A program made the translations under genes and the position numbers. From Acidovorax sp. NO-1 (GTDB lineage: Bacteria; Pseudomonadota; Gammaproteobacteria; Burkholderiales; Burkholderiaceae_C), in assembly GCF_000238595.1 (NCBI RefSeq), contig NZ_AGTS01000049.1, forward strand, positions 57,962-121,961: DNA of 64,000 nucleotides, written 5' to 3'. Under the pieces are notes generated by a model that worked only from the letters and a program-made list of their open reading frames with translations, searched no databases and was not told where the DNA came from. How positions within the stretch are numbered: the stretch's first letter is position 1; every line of letters begins with the position of its first letter. This document shows, piece by piece, positions 17,100 through 26,242 of the stretch.

Positions 17100-17112
17100 A
17101 GCCCCTGGGGCT
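17100..17112. other. 13-bp perfect palindrome between yajC and secD
   Basis: AGCCCC-T-GGGGCT, ten bases after the yajC stop. It lacks a T-run, so it is not a classical terminator. It could be an mRNA-processing or stability hairpin inside the operon. This is weak evidence. Confidence 0.25.
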
Positions 17113-17190
17113 AGTTGAGTGAACCCAATGGGGCGGCCGGCTTGCGAGCACGCCGCCCTTTGAAGCTTTCCGAGAGGTAAGAGCGCGATC

Positions 17191-19080
17191 ATGAACCGAT
17201 ATCCGGTCTGGAAATACGCGATCCTGGTGATCGTGCTGCTGGTGGGGATCCTGTACACCTTGCCCAACTTCTTTGGCGAGGCGCCTGCGGTGCAGGTTTC
17301 GTCTGCCAAGGCCACCGTCAAGGTGGATGCCGCAGTGCAGCAGCGGGTGGAGGATGCGCTCAAGGCCGCGGGCGTCAACGCCGACTTTGTCGCGCTGGAA
17401 GGCGGCTCGGTGCGTGCGCGTTTTGATACGCCCGACACCCAGCTCAAGGCCAAGGACGCCATCCAGAAGGCCCTGGTGCCGGATGAGAGCGATCCCTCGT
17501 ACGTGGTGGCGCTGAACCTGATCTCGCGCTCGCCCCTGTGGCTCAAAGCCCTGCACGCCAACCCGATGTACCTGGGGCTGGACCTGCGCGGCGGCGTGCA
17601 CTTCATGCTGCAGGTGGACATGCAGGCCGCCCTGACCAAAAAGGCGGAGTCTTATGCCGGCGACCTGCGCACGGCGCTGCGCGACAAGAACATCCGCCAT
17701 GGCGGCATCAGCCGTGACGGCCAGGCGGTGGACATCCGGGTGCGTGACGAAGCCATGCTGACGGCGGTGCGCAACCTCATCACCGACCAGTTTGCCGACC
17801 TGCAGACCACCAGCAGCCCCGAGGGCACCGAGTTCAAACTGCGCGCCACGATCAAGCCCGAGGCGACCCGCCAGGTGCAGGACCAGGCGCTCAAGCAGAA
17901 CATGGTGACGCTGCACAACCGCATCAACGAACTGGGCGTGGCCGAGCCCGTGATCCAGCAGCAGGGCCTGGACCGCATCGTGGTCCAGCTGCCCGGCGTG
18001 CAGGACACCGCCCAGGCCAAGCGCATTCTGGGCCGCACCGCCACACTGGAAGTGCGCTTGGTGGACGAAGGCACCGAAGCCCGCGCCGCTGAGACGGGCC
18101 GTGGCCCGGTGCCGTTTGGCTCCGAGCGCTATCTGGAGCGTACTGGCCAGGCGGTCATCGTGAAGAAGCAGGTCATCCTGACCGGCGAGAACCTGACCGA
18201 TGCGCAGCCAGGCTTTGACGGCCAGACGCAGGAACCCACCGTGAACCTCACGCTGGATGCCAAGGGCTCGCGCATCTTCCGCGACATCACGCGCGAGAAC
18301 GTCGGCAAGCGCATGGCGATCATCCTGTTCGAAAAGGGCAAGGGCGAGGTGGTGACGGCGCCGGTGATCCGTACGGAAATCGCCGGAGGCCGCGTGCAGA
18401 TCTCCGGCAGCATGACCACTGCAGAAGCCAACGACACTGCCTTGCTGCTGCGCGCCGGCTCGCTGGCCGCGCCGATGGAAATCATCGAGGAATTCACGAT
18501 TGGCCCCAGCCTGGGTGCGGACAACATCGAGCGTGGCATCGACAGCGTTGTCTGGGGCATGGTGGCCATCGCGGCATTCATGTGCATCTACTATGCGCTT
18601 TTCGGCGTGTTCTCCACGGTGGCTTTGGCGGTCAACGTACTGTTGCTCATCTCCGTGCTGTCCATGCTTCAGGCCACGCTCACGCTGCCGGGCATTGCCG
18701 CCATGGCGCTGGCGCTGGGAGTTGCCATCGACTCCAACGTGCTGATCAACGAGCGCATTCGTGAAGAACTGCGGGCAGGCGTGTCGCCACAGGCGGCCAT
18801 CCACACAGGCTATGAGCGCGCCTGGTCCACCATTCTGGACTCCAACGTCACGACGCTGATTGCCGGCCTGGCGCTGCTGGCCTTCGGCTCGGGCCCGGTG
18901 CGCGGTTTTGCCGTGGTGCACTGCATCGGCATTCTGACCAGCATGTTCTCTGCGGTGTTTTTCTCGCGCGGGCTGGTGAACCTCTGGTACGGTCGCCAGA
19001 AGAAGCTCAAGACGGTGTCCATCGGTACCGTGTGGAGGCCTGAGGCCGATGCCACGGCCTTGACCTCAAAGAACCCCTAA
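17191..19080 (+). CDS. secD: protein translocase subunit SecD
   Basis: A 629-residue RND-like membrane protein that, with SecF, uses the proton gradient to aid protein translocation through SecYEG. TM1 is at about residues 7-25 (YAILVIVLLVGILYTLPNFF). A large periplasmic domain carries the family block MYLGLDLRGGVHFMLQVDM near residue 127. The C-terminal five-helix domain begins near residue 445 and includes ALALGVAIDSNVLINERIREE, the conserved D..RIREE region. Length is usual for betaproteobacteria. RBS AGAGGTAAGAG precedes the ATG. It is followed by secF after 15 bp. Confidence 0.95.
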   Translation: MNRYPVWKYAILVIVLLVGILYTLPNFFGEAPAVQVSSAKATVKVDAAVQQRVEDALKAAGVNADFVALEGGSVRARFDTPDTQLKAKDAIQKALVPDESDPSYVVALNLISRSPLWLKALHANPMYLGLDLRGGVHFMLQVDMQAALTKKAESYAGDLRTALRDKNIRHGGISRDGQAVDIRVRDEAMLTAVRNLITDQFADLQTTSSPEGTEFKLRATIKPEATRQVQDQALKQNMVTLHNRINELGVAEPVIQQQGLDRIVVQLPGVQDTAQAKRILGRTATLEVRLVDEGTEARAAETGRGPVPFGSERYLERTGQAVIVKKQVILTGENLTDAQPGFDGQTQEPTVNLTLDAKGSRIFRDITRENVGKRMAIILFEKGKGEVVTAPVIRTEIAGGRVQISGSMTTAEANDTALLLRAGSLAAPMEIIEEFTIGPSLGADNIERGIDSVVWGMVAIAAFMCIYYALFGVFSTVALAVNVLLLISVLSMLQATLTLPGIAAMALALGVAIDSNVLINERIREELRAGVSPQAAIHTGYERAWSTILDSNVTTLIAGLALLAFGSGPVRGFAVVHCIGILTSMFSAVFFSRGLVNLWYGRQKKLKTVSIGTVWRPEADATALTSKNP

Positions 19081-19095
19081 ATAAGGAACAAGAAC

Positions 19096-20046
19096 ATGGA
19101 GTTCTTTCGCATCAAAAAAGACATCCCGTTCATGAAGTACGCGTTGGTGCTCAACGCGATCTCCTTCATCACCTTTGCGCTGGCGGTCTTTTTCCTGATC
19201 ACGCGGGGTCTTCACCTTTCCGTGGAGTTCACCGGCGGTACCGTGATGGAAGTGGCATACACCCAGACGGCCGATATCGGCAAGGTGCGTGAAACGGTGT
19301 CCGGGCTGGGTTACTCGGATGTCATCGTGCAAAACTTCGGCACGTCGCGGGACGTGATGATCCGCCTGCCCGTGCAAAAGGGTGTTACGTCGGCACAGCA
19401 GAGTGAGCAGGTACTGGAAGCTCTCAAAGCCGCCAATCCGGAGGTCACGCTGCGCCGCACCGAATTCGTTGGCCCCCAGGTGGGCGAGGAACTGGTGCAT
19501 GGCGGGCTGATGGCTCTGGGCATGGTGGTGCTGGGAATCGTGATCTACCTGGCCATGCGGTTTGAGTGGAAATTCGGCGTGGCGGCCGTGATTGCCAACC
19601 TGCATGACGTGGTGATCATCCTGGGGTTTTTTGCCTTCTTCCAGTGGGAATTTTCTCTGGCTGTTTTGGCGGGCGTGCTGGCCGTGCTGGGGTATTCGGT
19701 GAACGAGTCGGTTGTGATCTTCGACCGGATCCGTGAGGCATTCCGCAAGTACCGCAAGATGACCACCGCTGAGGTGATTGACCACGCCATCACCAGTACG
19801 ATGAGCCGCACCATCATCACCCACGCCTCCACCGAAGCCATGGTGTTGTCGATGTTCTTCTTCGGAGGCCCCAGTCTCCATTACTTTGCGTTGGCGCTCA
19901 CCATCGGTATCCTTTTCGGCATCTATTCGTCCGTGTTCGTGGCAGCCGCCATTGCGATGTGGCTGGGCGTCAAACGCGAGGATCTTGTGAAGCCTGCCCG
20001 AAAAGATGGGGATCCGAACGATCCCCATGCCGGGGCCACCGTCTGA
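19096..20046 (+). CDS. secF: protein translocase subunit SecF
   Basis: A 316-residue partner of SecD. TM1 is at about residues 17-37; a periplasmic P1 domain contains HLSVEFTGGTVMEVAYT. The SecF membrane domain includes GYSVNESVVIFDRIREAFRK, the conserved VI.FDRIRE motif. An AAGGAACA ribosome site sits before the ATG. It is tightly linked to secD and completes the yajC-secD-secF operon. Nothing unusual. Confidence 0.95.
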   Translation: MEFFRIKKDIPFMKYALVLNAISFITFALAVFFLITRGLHLSVEFTGGTVMEVAYTQTADIGKVRETVSGLGYSDVIVQNFGTSRDVMIRLPVQKGVTSAQQSEQVLEALKAANPEVTLRRTEFVGPQVGEELVHGGLMALGMVVLGIVIYLAMRFEWKFGVAAVIANLHDVVIILGFFAFFQWEFSLAVLAGVLAVLGYSVNESVVIFDRIREAFRKYRKMTTAEVIDHAITSTMSRTIITHASTEAMVLSMFFFGGPSLHYFALALTIGILFGIYSSVFVAAAIAMWLGVKREDLVKPARKDGDPNDPHAGATV

Positions 20047-20051
20047 ACCGC

Positions 20052-20057
20052 TAATAT
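20052..20057 (+). promoter_or_regulatory. -10-like TAATAT, possible leaderless promoter of the DUF1631 gene
   Basis: TAATAT ends six bases before the ATG at 20064, so a start site at the usual distance would fall on the A of the ATG. There is no Shine-Dalgarno sequence. The -35 region is poor. Confidence 0.35.
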
Positions 20058-20063
20058 CGGGAC

Positions 20064-22436
20064 ATGCAGCCCACGCCCCCTTCTGTACCGCAGCGCCGCC
20101 TGGCCCGCCAGGCGCGCCAGCGGTTTGTAGAGGGCATATGCGCCGGGCTGCCGGACCTTGACAAGACCGTCCAGGATTTCCTGACGACGCTCATGACCCA
20201 GACGGGCACGGCCCGTGAAATGCAGTCGCGCCGCGACGCCTGGATGCTTTACCAGCAGCACCATGCCGCCTGGACCGAGCGCACCGGCAAAGCCTGGCGC
20301 GAGGCCCTGGCACCCCACATCAGCACCACGCGCGGTGCATTGGCAACCGGCGGTGCGGGCGCCCAGTTCGAGTTGCTGAGCGACGATGTGGTGGAAAACA
20401 AGATTCTTGCCTCCCGCATGGCCCTGACGGTGAGCGAACAGGTCAGCCCACAGTTCGACACGCTGCGCCAGCGCACGCAATCGCTGGAAGGGCAGGAGCT
20501 GGACAGCACCGACATCCTGCGTCCCGAAGCGGTATGCCTGTTCCTGGTGGAGCAGTGGGTGGAGGCGGGCTTGCCGCGCACCGATCTGCAGACCGTGGTG
20601 GACCCGCTGCAGCGGGAACTGGCCAACCTCCTCCAGAAGCAGTACCAGGCCGTCAACGTGTTTTATGTGGAGCAGGGCGTGACGCCCCAGGCGGACCTGA
20701 AATCGCGCGTACGGCGCACGGCCGGAGGCGCAGTCACCGGCAGTGGTGCCGGCAGCGAATCTGGCGCGGGCGGGCTGGCTTCCCAGGCCCTCGCCCAGAC
20801 CCGCGAGGCCATGGCGGCCGCACGCGGGGGTATGCCGCCGCAGGGTGGTGGACGCCCCACGTACCCGAACCCGCCGCGGGTGCCGCCACCGGGCTACCCG
20901 CAGCATGGCATGCCCACTGCATTCGCCACGGGCATGACCCCGCTGGCGCGCGCCCGCCAGCGTGCCCATGGGGTCATGGGGCAATTGCGCAGGCTGCTGA
21001 CTCAGCCTGCCACCGGGTTCGACATGGTCAATGCCCCGCCGGCTTCGGCGGCGCTGGCCCATGCCCTCACCGCGCACCGTGTGCACGCGGATACCTACTA
21101 CAGCGGCGTTGCCACGTTGATGGAAGACTACAGCCCTGCGGCCGTGGTGCAGTTGGCCGGCGTCGTGCGCGAACGCTCGACCGAACTCAAGAAAAAGGCC
21201 TCCACCGCCGGGGAAAAAGCCATCATCGAAGTGGTGGCGCTGATGTTCCAGAGCATCCTGGCGGAAGACCGCATCCCGCCCGCAGTGCGCGTGTGGTTTG
21301 CGCGGCTGCAGGTGCCGGTTCTGCGCGTGGCACTGGCAGAACCGGAGTTCTTCAGCAACCTCAACCACCCCGCGCGTCAGCTGATCGACCGCATGGGCGC
21401 ATGTGTCATGGGTTTTGACGCCACCAGCATCAATGGCAGCGCGCTGGAAGCCGAAATCCGCCGCGTGGTGCAGGTGATCGAGCAGTATCCCGAAACCGGT
21501 CGCCGCGTGTTCCAGCTGGTGTATGACGAGTTCGAGAAATTCCTCGCCAAGTTCCTCACCGAGAAACAGGCCACGTCGCGCCTTGTCTCTGTGGCCCAGC
21601 AGGTGGAGCAGAAGGAGACACTGGCGATCCAGTACACGATCGAGCTTCGCACCATGCTGCGCGACATGCCGGTGCGGGACGAGATCCGGGAGTTTCTTTT
21701 CAAGACCTGGGCCGAGGTGCTGGCCATGTCGGCCGTGCGTGACGGCCCGCAGCATGCCGACACGATCTCGCTCAAGCGCACGGCCGCCGATCTGGTCTGG
21801 GCTGCCAGTGCCAAGCCCAACCGCAGCGATCGGGCGCAGGTCATTCAGAACCTTCCCAGCTTGTTGCAACGCCTTCGCCAGGGCCTGGTCCTGATGGGGG
21901 TCACCGGTGCGCCCCAGGATGCGCAGATCAAGGTGCTCACAGACACGTTGGCAGACGCGTTTCTCTCGAAAACGGCATCGATTCCGCAAGCCCACATTGA
22001 TGCGATGGCCAAGCGGCTTGCCAATCTGGAGGACTTCATCGGCGATGCGGTCCTTGGCGACATGCCGCTCAATGCCGACAATATTGAAATGATGCTGGGC
22101 ATTGATGCCTCGTCGATCCATGTGATTGCCGACAACGGTGCCCCGGTGGACGAAGCCATGGTGGTGTGGGCCCAGGAACTGCAGCCTGGCACCTGGTACA
22201 CCCTTGATCACAACGGTGCTTCGGCCCAGGTGCAGTATGCGTGGCAGAGCCAGCGCAAACAGCTGCACCTGTTTGCTGCGGTCGATGGCAGCAGCTACCT
22301 GATCCAGTTGCGCAGGCTGGCGGCCTACCTGCAAGCCGGCTTGCTTGTGGCACAGGATGAGGAAGGGCTGACCCTGCGCGCCACGCGCGATGCCCTGGCC
22401 AAGCTGGATGCGAATCCCGAGCGCCTGCTCGACTAG
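20064..22436 (+). CDS. DUF1631 family protein
   Basis: A 790-residue cytoplasmic protein of the DUF1631 family, common in beta- and gammaproteobacteria and not biochemically characterised as far as I know. The N-terminal block (LPDLDKTVQDFLTTLM, RDAWMLYQQHHAAWTE) and the C-terminal domain (LGIDASSIHVIADNGAPV, ELQPGTWYTLDHNG, AVDGSSYLIQLRRLAAYLQ) fit the family; the latter resembles a PilZ-like beta barrel. Residues about 210-295 are a Gly/Pro-rich linker. No Shine-Dalgarno is present before the ATG; see the leaderless promoter entry. Transcribed after secF but from its own putative promoter. Confidence 0.85.
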   Translation: MQPTPPSVPQRRLARQARQRFVEGICAGLPDLDKTVQDFLTTLMTQTGTAREMQSRRDAWMLYQQHHAAWTERTGKAWREALAPHISTTRGALATGGAGAQFELLSDDVVENKILASRMALTVSEQVSPQFDTLRQRTQSLEGQELDSTDILRPEAVCLFLVEQWVEAGLPRTDLQTVVDPLQRELANLLQKQYQAVNVFYVEQGVTPQADLKSRVRRTAGGAVTGSGAGSESGAGGLASQALAQTREAMAAARGGMPPQGGGRPTYPNPPRVPPPGYPQHGMPTAFATGMTPLARARQRAHGVMGQLRRLLTQPATGFDMVNAPPASAALAHALTAHRVHADTYYSGVATLMEDYSPAAVVQLAGVVRERSTELKKKASTAGEKAIIEVVALMFQSILAEDRIPPAVRVWFARLQVPVLRVALAEPEFFSNLNHPARQLIDRMGACVMGFDATSINGSALEAEIRRVVQVIEQYPETGRRVFQLVYDEFEKFLAKFLTEKQATSRLVSVAQQVEQKETLAIQYTIELRTMLRDMPVRDEIREFLFKTWAEVLAMSAVRDGPQHADTISLKRTAADLVWAASAKPNRSDRAQVIQNLPSLLQRLRQGLVLMGVTGAPQDAQIKVLTDTLADAFLSKTASIPQAHIDAMAKRLANLEDFIGDAVLGDMPLNADNIEMMLGIDASSIHVIADNGAPVDEAMVVWAQELQPGTWYTLDHNGASAQVQYAWQSQRKQLHLFAAVDGSSYLIQLRRLAAYLQAGLLVAQDEEGLTLRATRDALAKLDANPERLLD

Positions 22437-22516
22437 GGAGCCGCCCGGGTCTGGCCGCCGAACGACCGGTTTTCTGTGGCAGCGTCTCTGCCTGGCTGCA
22501 GGGAACCTTCGCCGTA

Positions 22517-23704
22517 TCAGGCCCGCCCGAGTCGCTGGTACAGCCCTCCGGGCAAACGGGCCACGTGGCCGGCCAGTTCCAGCTCCAGCAGTTCAACCTG
22601 CAGCGACGCCGCATCGATACCCGTGCGAGCGACCAGTGCATCAACCCCCATCGGATCGAACCCGAGCGCCTGCAGCAGTGGCGTTTCCGGGGGGTGTTGT
22701 GCCGCGCTACTACTGCTGTGGTGCGGCTGCGCGCCGTCGGCCGGGGAAGGCGCCAGCGGCGCTGGCGCAGGCGGCAGGCGCAGCTCCTCCAGCACGTCCT
22801 GTGCAGACTCCACCAGTTTGGCTCCTTGCCGGATGAGTGCGTGGCAACCCCGTGATTGGGGCGCATGGATGGAGCCGGGGATGGCAAACACGTCGCGGCC
22901 TTGTTCGGCGGCCATGCGGGCGGTGATCAGGGATCCGGACGCCAACGCCGCCTCCACCACAAGGGTGCCTTGGGAAAGACCGGAGATGATGCGATTGCGT
23001 TTGGGAAAGTTGGCCGCCAGTGGCGGTGTACCCAGAGGATATTCACTGACCAGCAGGCCGTGGCTGGCGATGCGGTGTGCGAGATCGAGGTTCTTGCGGG
23101 GATAGACGCGATCCAGCCCGGTGCCCACCACGGCAATGGTGGCGGGGCTGTCCTGCGACGAAACGTCGGCACCGCCTTCCAGTGCCCCCTCGTGCGCAGC
23201 AGCGTCCACGCCCAGAGCGAGCCCCGAGACGATGGTGAGTCCTGCCGAGCGCAGCGATCTTGCGAAAAGGCGCGCGTTCTCCGCGCCCTGAGCGGTGGGG
23301 TTGCGGCTTCCGACCACGGCGAGGCACCGTTGGCCAGAAAACGGGGCCTGCGCAACAAGCCGGGCAGGGCCCATGACATACATCAGCAGCGGTGGGTCCT
23401 CGGTGTCCAGCAGCGGCTGCGGGTACCGGGTGTCGCCGAGCGTGACCACTGCCCGGGCTGGTCCGGACGGCTCAGCACCCTCCAGCCACTGCCAGGTGGT
23501 GTCCACCAGGGTCTCCCATGCGGCGGGCTGGGCGCGCAGTGCGCGGGCCTGGAGCGGCGTGACGCATTCCTGCAGGGCGTGTTCACCTTGCAGGAAGATG
23601 GTCTGTGGCATCCCGAAACGTGCCAGCAGGCGGCGAGCGGCGCCATTCCCCACCCCCTCGGTCAGGGTCAGGCGCAGCCACGCTGCCAACTCATCGCGGT
23701 CCAT
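22517..23704 (-). CDS. dprA: DNA-processing protein DprA
   Basis: A 395-residue DprA/Smf protein that binds incoming single-stranded DNA and loads RecA during natural transformation. The N-terminal helix-hairpin region (DELAAWLRLTLTEGVGNGAA) is followed by the Rossmann-like core: VVGSRNPTAQGAENARLFAR, IVSGLALGVDAAAHEGAL, then IISGLSQGTLVVEAALASGS. A Pro/Ala linker near residues 320-340 leads to a C-terminal winged-helix-like domain (ALGFDPMGVDALVARTGID). Length is normal. It follows the LysM gene on the minus strand, and the pair diverges from def, a familiar betaproteobacterial arrangement. Confidence 0.95.
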   Translation of the reverse strand: MDRDELAAWLRLTLTEGVGNGAARRLLARFGMPQTIFLQGEHALQECVTPLQARALRAQPAAWETLVDTTWQWLEGAEPSGPARAVVTLGDTRYPQPLLDTEDPPLLMYVMGPARLVAQAPFSGQRCLAVVGSRNPTAQGAENARLFARSLRSAGLTIVSGLALGVDAAAHEGALEGGADVSSQDSPATIAVVGTGLDRVYPRKNLDLAHRIASHGLLVSEYPLGTPPLAANFPKRNRIISGLSQGTLVVEAALASGSLITARMAAEQGRDVFAIPGSIHAPQSRGCHALIRQGAKLVESAQDVLEELRLPPAPAPLAPSPADGAQPHHSSSSAAQHPPETPLLQALGFDPMGVDALVARTGIDAASLQVELLELELAGHVARLPGGLYQRLGRA

Positions 23705-23792
23705 CGTGGATTCAGCAGGTCAAGCCACAGGTATTCGCGCCATGCACCGCACTGCGCGGTGCAAATTCAACGCTGCAGCTGGGACGACAGGT

Positions 23793-25007
23793 TCAATCCG
23801 GGTTCACCAGTCGGTCGCCCACGCGCACGCCGCTGCGAATCTCCAGCAGCAGGGCGTACGACACGCGGTCAAAGGTACGAAACACCATCGCAGTACCGTT
23901 GCTTTCGCTAGGAAGTTTGATCACGGCTTTTGCGCTGTCCGTCGTGTCCTTGATGCGGTCACCCTTGGTGAGCAGCGAAAGCACGTGGCCGGGCTCGATG
24001 CCGTCCTGCGCGCCCATATTGATGGCAACAACCTGATTCTGTGCGGCGTAGGCCGCAGAGAAACTGCCATAGATGGATACGACCCGCGCTTCCACGTCGA
24101 TGTGGGGTGCCCGGGGTGTATAGCTGGTAAAGACGCGGGCAGGTGCAGGCAGGATACGGTCGCCGGCACGGATTTCTTCCTTGGTGGCGGAGAGATCTAC
24201 CGTGGCGGGGATGTATTCGGAAACCATGCCACCCTTGCCGTTCGGAATGTCCTCAAAAGACTCCCCGCGTACCAGTTCCGCCTTGCCGAGGTATTGCGCT
24301 TCATAGCCGAGAATTTCACCCGAGACAGGATCCTTGAGCGCCACGGCGTCACGGAAAACACGGAAGTAACGGGGTTCACCGGGCTCGGCGCGGACAGGCG
24401 CAGAGGCATCCCCGCGGACGTAGGCGCGGTCGCCGCTGGCCATCAGCACGCGCTCTTCGGTGGTGGCAACGATGCGGGGCGCGCGTTGCAGCACATCCGC
24501 ATCCACCACCAGGGGCTCCACCAGGAACGGTTCGATCAGATGCGGCTTGAGGGTGGGGATGGCCGTGTTCGCCAGACTGTCGCTGCGCGTGCGGGGGGAG
24601 ACGCGCACGGTCTGAGGCTCGGACGACTGCATGCCCGGGGGCGTGGTGCGCAGCCTTGCGTAGCTGCCGTCCTTGTCCAGATAAAGCGTCTGCCCTGGAT
24701 AGATCAGGTGCGGGTTGGAAATTGTCTGGAGGTTCATGCCCCACAGTTCTGGCCAGCGCCAAGGGCGCTTGAGATAAATGCCGGAGATGCCCCACAGCGT
24801 ATCGCCGCGTTGTACCGTGTAGGTGTCCGGTGCATTGGGCGCCAGCTCAGACAGGGGAATGCCGCGTTCGGACACCTGCTGCGCTGTTGCGCGCTGCCCG
24901 CTGGAGATGGGATAGTTCTGGGAATGGGCTGGTGAGACCAGCAACGCGCCAGCGATGATGGTGAGCGCGCCCAGGGCGGTTCGCCGCACGCTGGTAAAAG
25001 CTGACAT
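23793..25007 (-). CDS. LysM-domain periplasmic protein
   Basis: A 404-residue secreted protein. The ATG at 25005-25007 is preceded by AAGGA and begins a signal peptide (SVRRTALGALTIIAGALLVSPAHSQ). A LysM domain lies near residues 60-115 (DTYTVQRGDTLWGISGIYL, WGMNLQTISNPHLIYPGQTL), binding peptidoglycan. The C-terminal ~270 residues are a conserved unnamed domain found with such LysM proteins in betaproteobacteria. It is upstream of dprA and divergent from def. The probable role is in the cell envelope; catalytic activity is not evident. Confidence 0.85.
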   Translation of the reverse strand: MSAFTSVRRTALGALTIIAGALLVSPAHSQNYPISSGQRATAQQVSERGIPLSELAPNAPDTYTVQRGDTLWGISGIYLKRPWRWPELWGMNLQTISNPHLIYPGQTLYLDKDGSYARLRTTPPGMQSSEPQTVRVSPRTRSDSLANTAIPTLKPHLIEPFLVEPLVVDADVLQRAPRIVATTEERVLMASGDRAYVRGDASAPVRAEPGEPRYFRVFRDAVALKDPVSGEILGYEAQYLGKAELVRGESFEDIPNGKGGMVSEYIPATVDLSATKEEIRAGDRILPAPARVFTSYTPRAPHIDVEARVVSIYGSFSAAYAAQNQVVAINMGAQDGIEPGHVLSLLTKGDRIKDTTDSAKAVIKLPSESNGTAMVFRTFDRVSYALLLEIRSGVRVGDRLVNPD

Positions 25008-25205
25008 GTTGTTCCTTTTTTCGTGCATTGGAAAACGCCCCCTCGCTGGCAACTCGGCGTGCGGAGCTCACGCGAACCGAGTAAATACGTTACAAACCTT
25101 CTTAGATTCTCTGCTCAAGCCCTTGATTCGGCAACGATTATTGGCTGGCGGCACGGCGGCCGGCCCTAAAAGTGGCGAAAATAGCGACATCTATTACCTG
25201 CTTCC

Positions 25206-25724
25206 ATGGCAATCCTTCCCATTCTCTGTTACCCGGACCCCCGGCTCCACAAGGTCGCCCGCCCCGTCGAGGCGGTGGATGACCGCATCCGGGCGCTCGT
25301 TTCTGACATGTTGGCCACGATGTACGACGCGCACGGCATTGGTCTGGCTGCAACCCAGGTCGACGTGCACGAACGGCTGGTGGTGATCGATGTGTCTGAA
25401 GAGCGCGACCAACCCCTTGTGCTGATCAATCCCGAACTCGTCTGGACCAGTGCCGAAAGGCACGTCAACGACGAGGGCTGCCTCTCCGTACCCGGCATTT
25501 ACGACGGGGTGGAGCGTTTTGACGCCGTGCATGTGCGGGCGCTGGACGCCCAGGGCCAGTCCCGTGTTATCGAGGCCGACGGCCTGCTGGCGGTGTGCAT
25601 CCAGCACGAGATGGACCACCTGATGGGCAAGGTGTTTGTGGAATATCTCTCCCCCCTCAAACGCAACCGCATCAAGACCAAGATGGTCAAGCAGCAGCAG
25701 CGCGAACGCGGAGCACGCGCATGA
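25206..25724 (+). CDS. def: peptide deformylase
   Basis: A 172-residue metalloenzyme that removes the formyl group from the N-terminal methionine of new proteins. All three motifs are present: GIGLAATQ near residue 45, EGCLSVPG near residue 93 (metal-binding Cys) and QHEMDHL near residue 134 (two metal-binding His and the catalytic Glu). Length fits type 1 deformylase. The stop overlaps the start of the lipoprotein gene (ATGA). It is in an operon with fmt, the enzyme that adds the formyl group to initiator tRNA. Confidence 0.97.
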   Translation: MAILPILCYPDPRLHKVARPVEAVDDRIRALVSDMLATMYDAHGIGLAATQVDVHERLVVIDVSEERDQPLVLINPELVWTSAERHVNDEGCLSVPGIYDGVERFDAVHVRALDAQGQSRVIEADGLLAVCIQHEMDHLMGKVFVEYLSPLKRNRIKTKMVKQQQRERGARA

Positions 25725-26242
25725 CGCGCCCCGCGATGCAGCATGCAGCGGCGGTGCTGGTGGCGGGCGCCGTGCTGGCCGGCTGCGCTGGCGGCGGCAA
25801 CCTCAACCTGGGCGCGGCCCGCATGCCGCAAGTAGGCGAAACCCGCGACGCTGTGCTGGCCCGCTGGGGCACGCCGCGCGGTCTGTACGACGTGCCGGAC
25901 GGTGGCCGACGCCTGATCTATACCAACGAACCCGTTGCCAACCGCACCGACGTGTTTGACTTCGACGCCAATGACCGGCTGGTCCGCACCGAGCAGACAC
26001 GCACGCGCGAGCGTTTCGAGGCTGCGGGCAAGGAAGGCTGGCACCGCGCCGAGGTGCAGCGTACCTTTGGGTTGCCCGCGGGCCGCGACCAGGTCGAGCG
26101 GGCCGAGCCTGCCCGCTGGGCCTATCGGTTCCTGGACAACCAATATCTGCGCGTGGCCGTCCTGCATTTTGGTACCGCTGGCGCCGTGGTGCGCACGGAA
26201 ATCCTGGACGACACGGACCGCAGCGATGGCCGCTATCGCTGA
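25721..26242 (+). CDS. BamE/SmpA-like small lipoprotein
   Basis: A 173-residue lipoprotein lying between def and fmt. The start ATG overlaps the def stop. The signal peptide ends at lipobox LAGC. A small domain follows ([38 protein letters not shown]) with the VG..R..V...G.P pattern seen in BamE-like folds, apparently repeated ([20 protein letters not shown]). The role is unknown. Its 3' end overlaps the proposed fmt start by 17 bases, so all three genes are translationally coupled. Confidence 0.75.
   Translation: MTRPAMQHAAAVLVAGAVLAGCAGGGNLNLGAARMPQVGETRDAVLARWGTPRGLYDVPDGGRRLIYTNEPVANRTDVFDFDANDRLVRTEQTRTRERFEAAGKEGWHRAEVQRTFGLPAGRDQVERAEPARWAYRFLDNQYLRVAVLHFGTAGAVVRTEILDDTDRSDGRYR

Noticed and set aside
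19923..22334. 803-codon antisense frame over the DUF1631 gene
   Set aside because: Composition-driven; the plus-strand frame has conserved family blocks.
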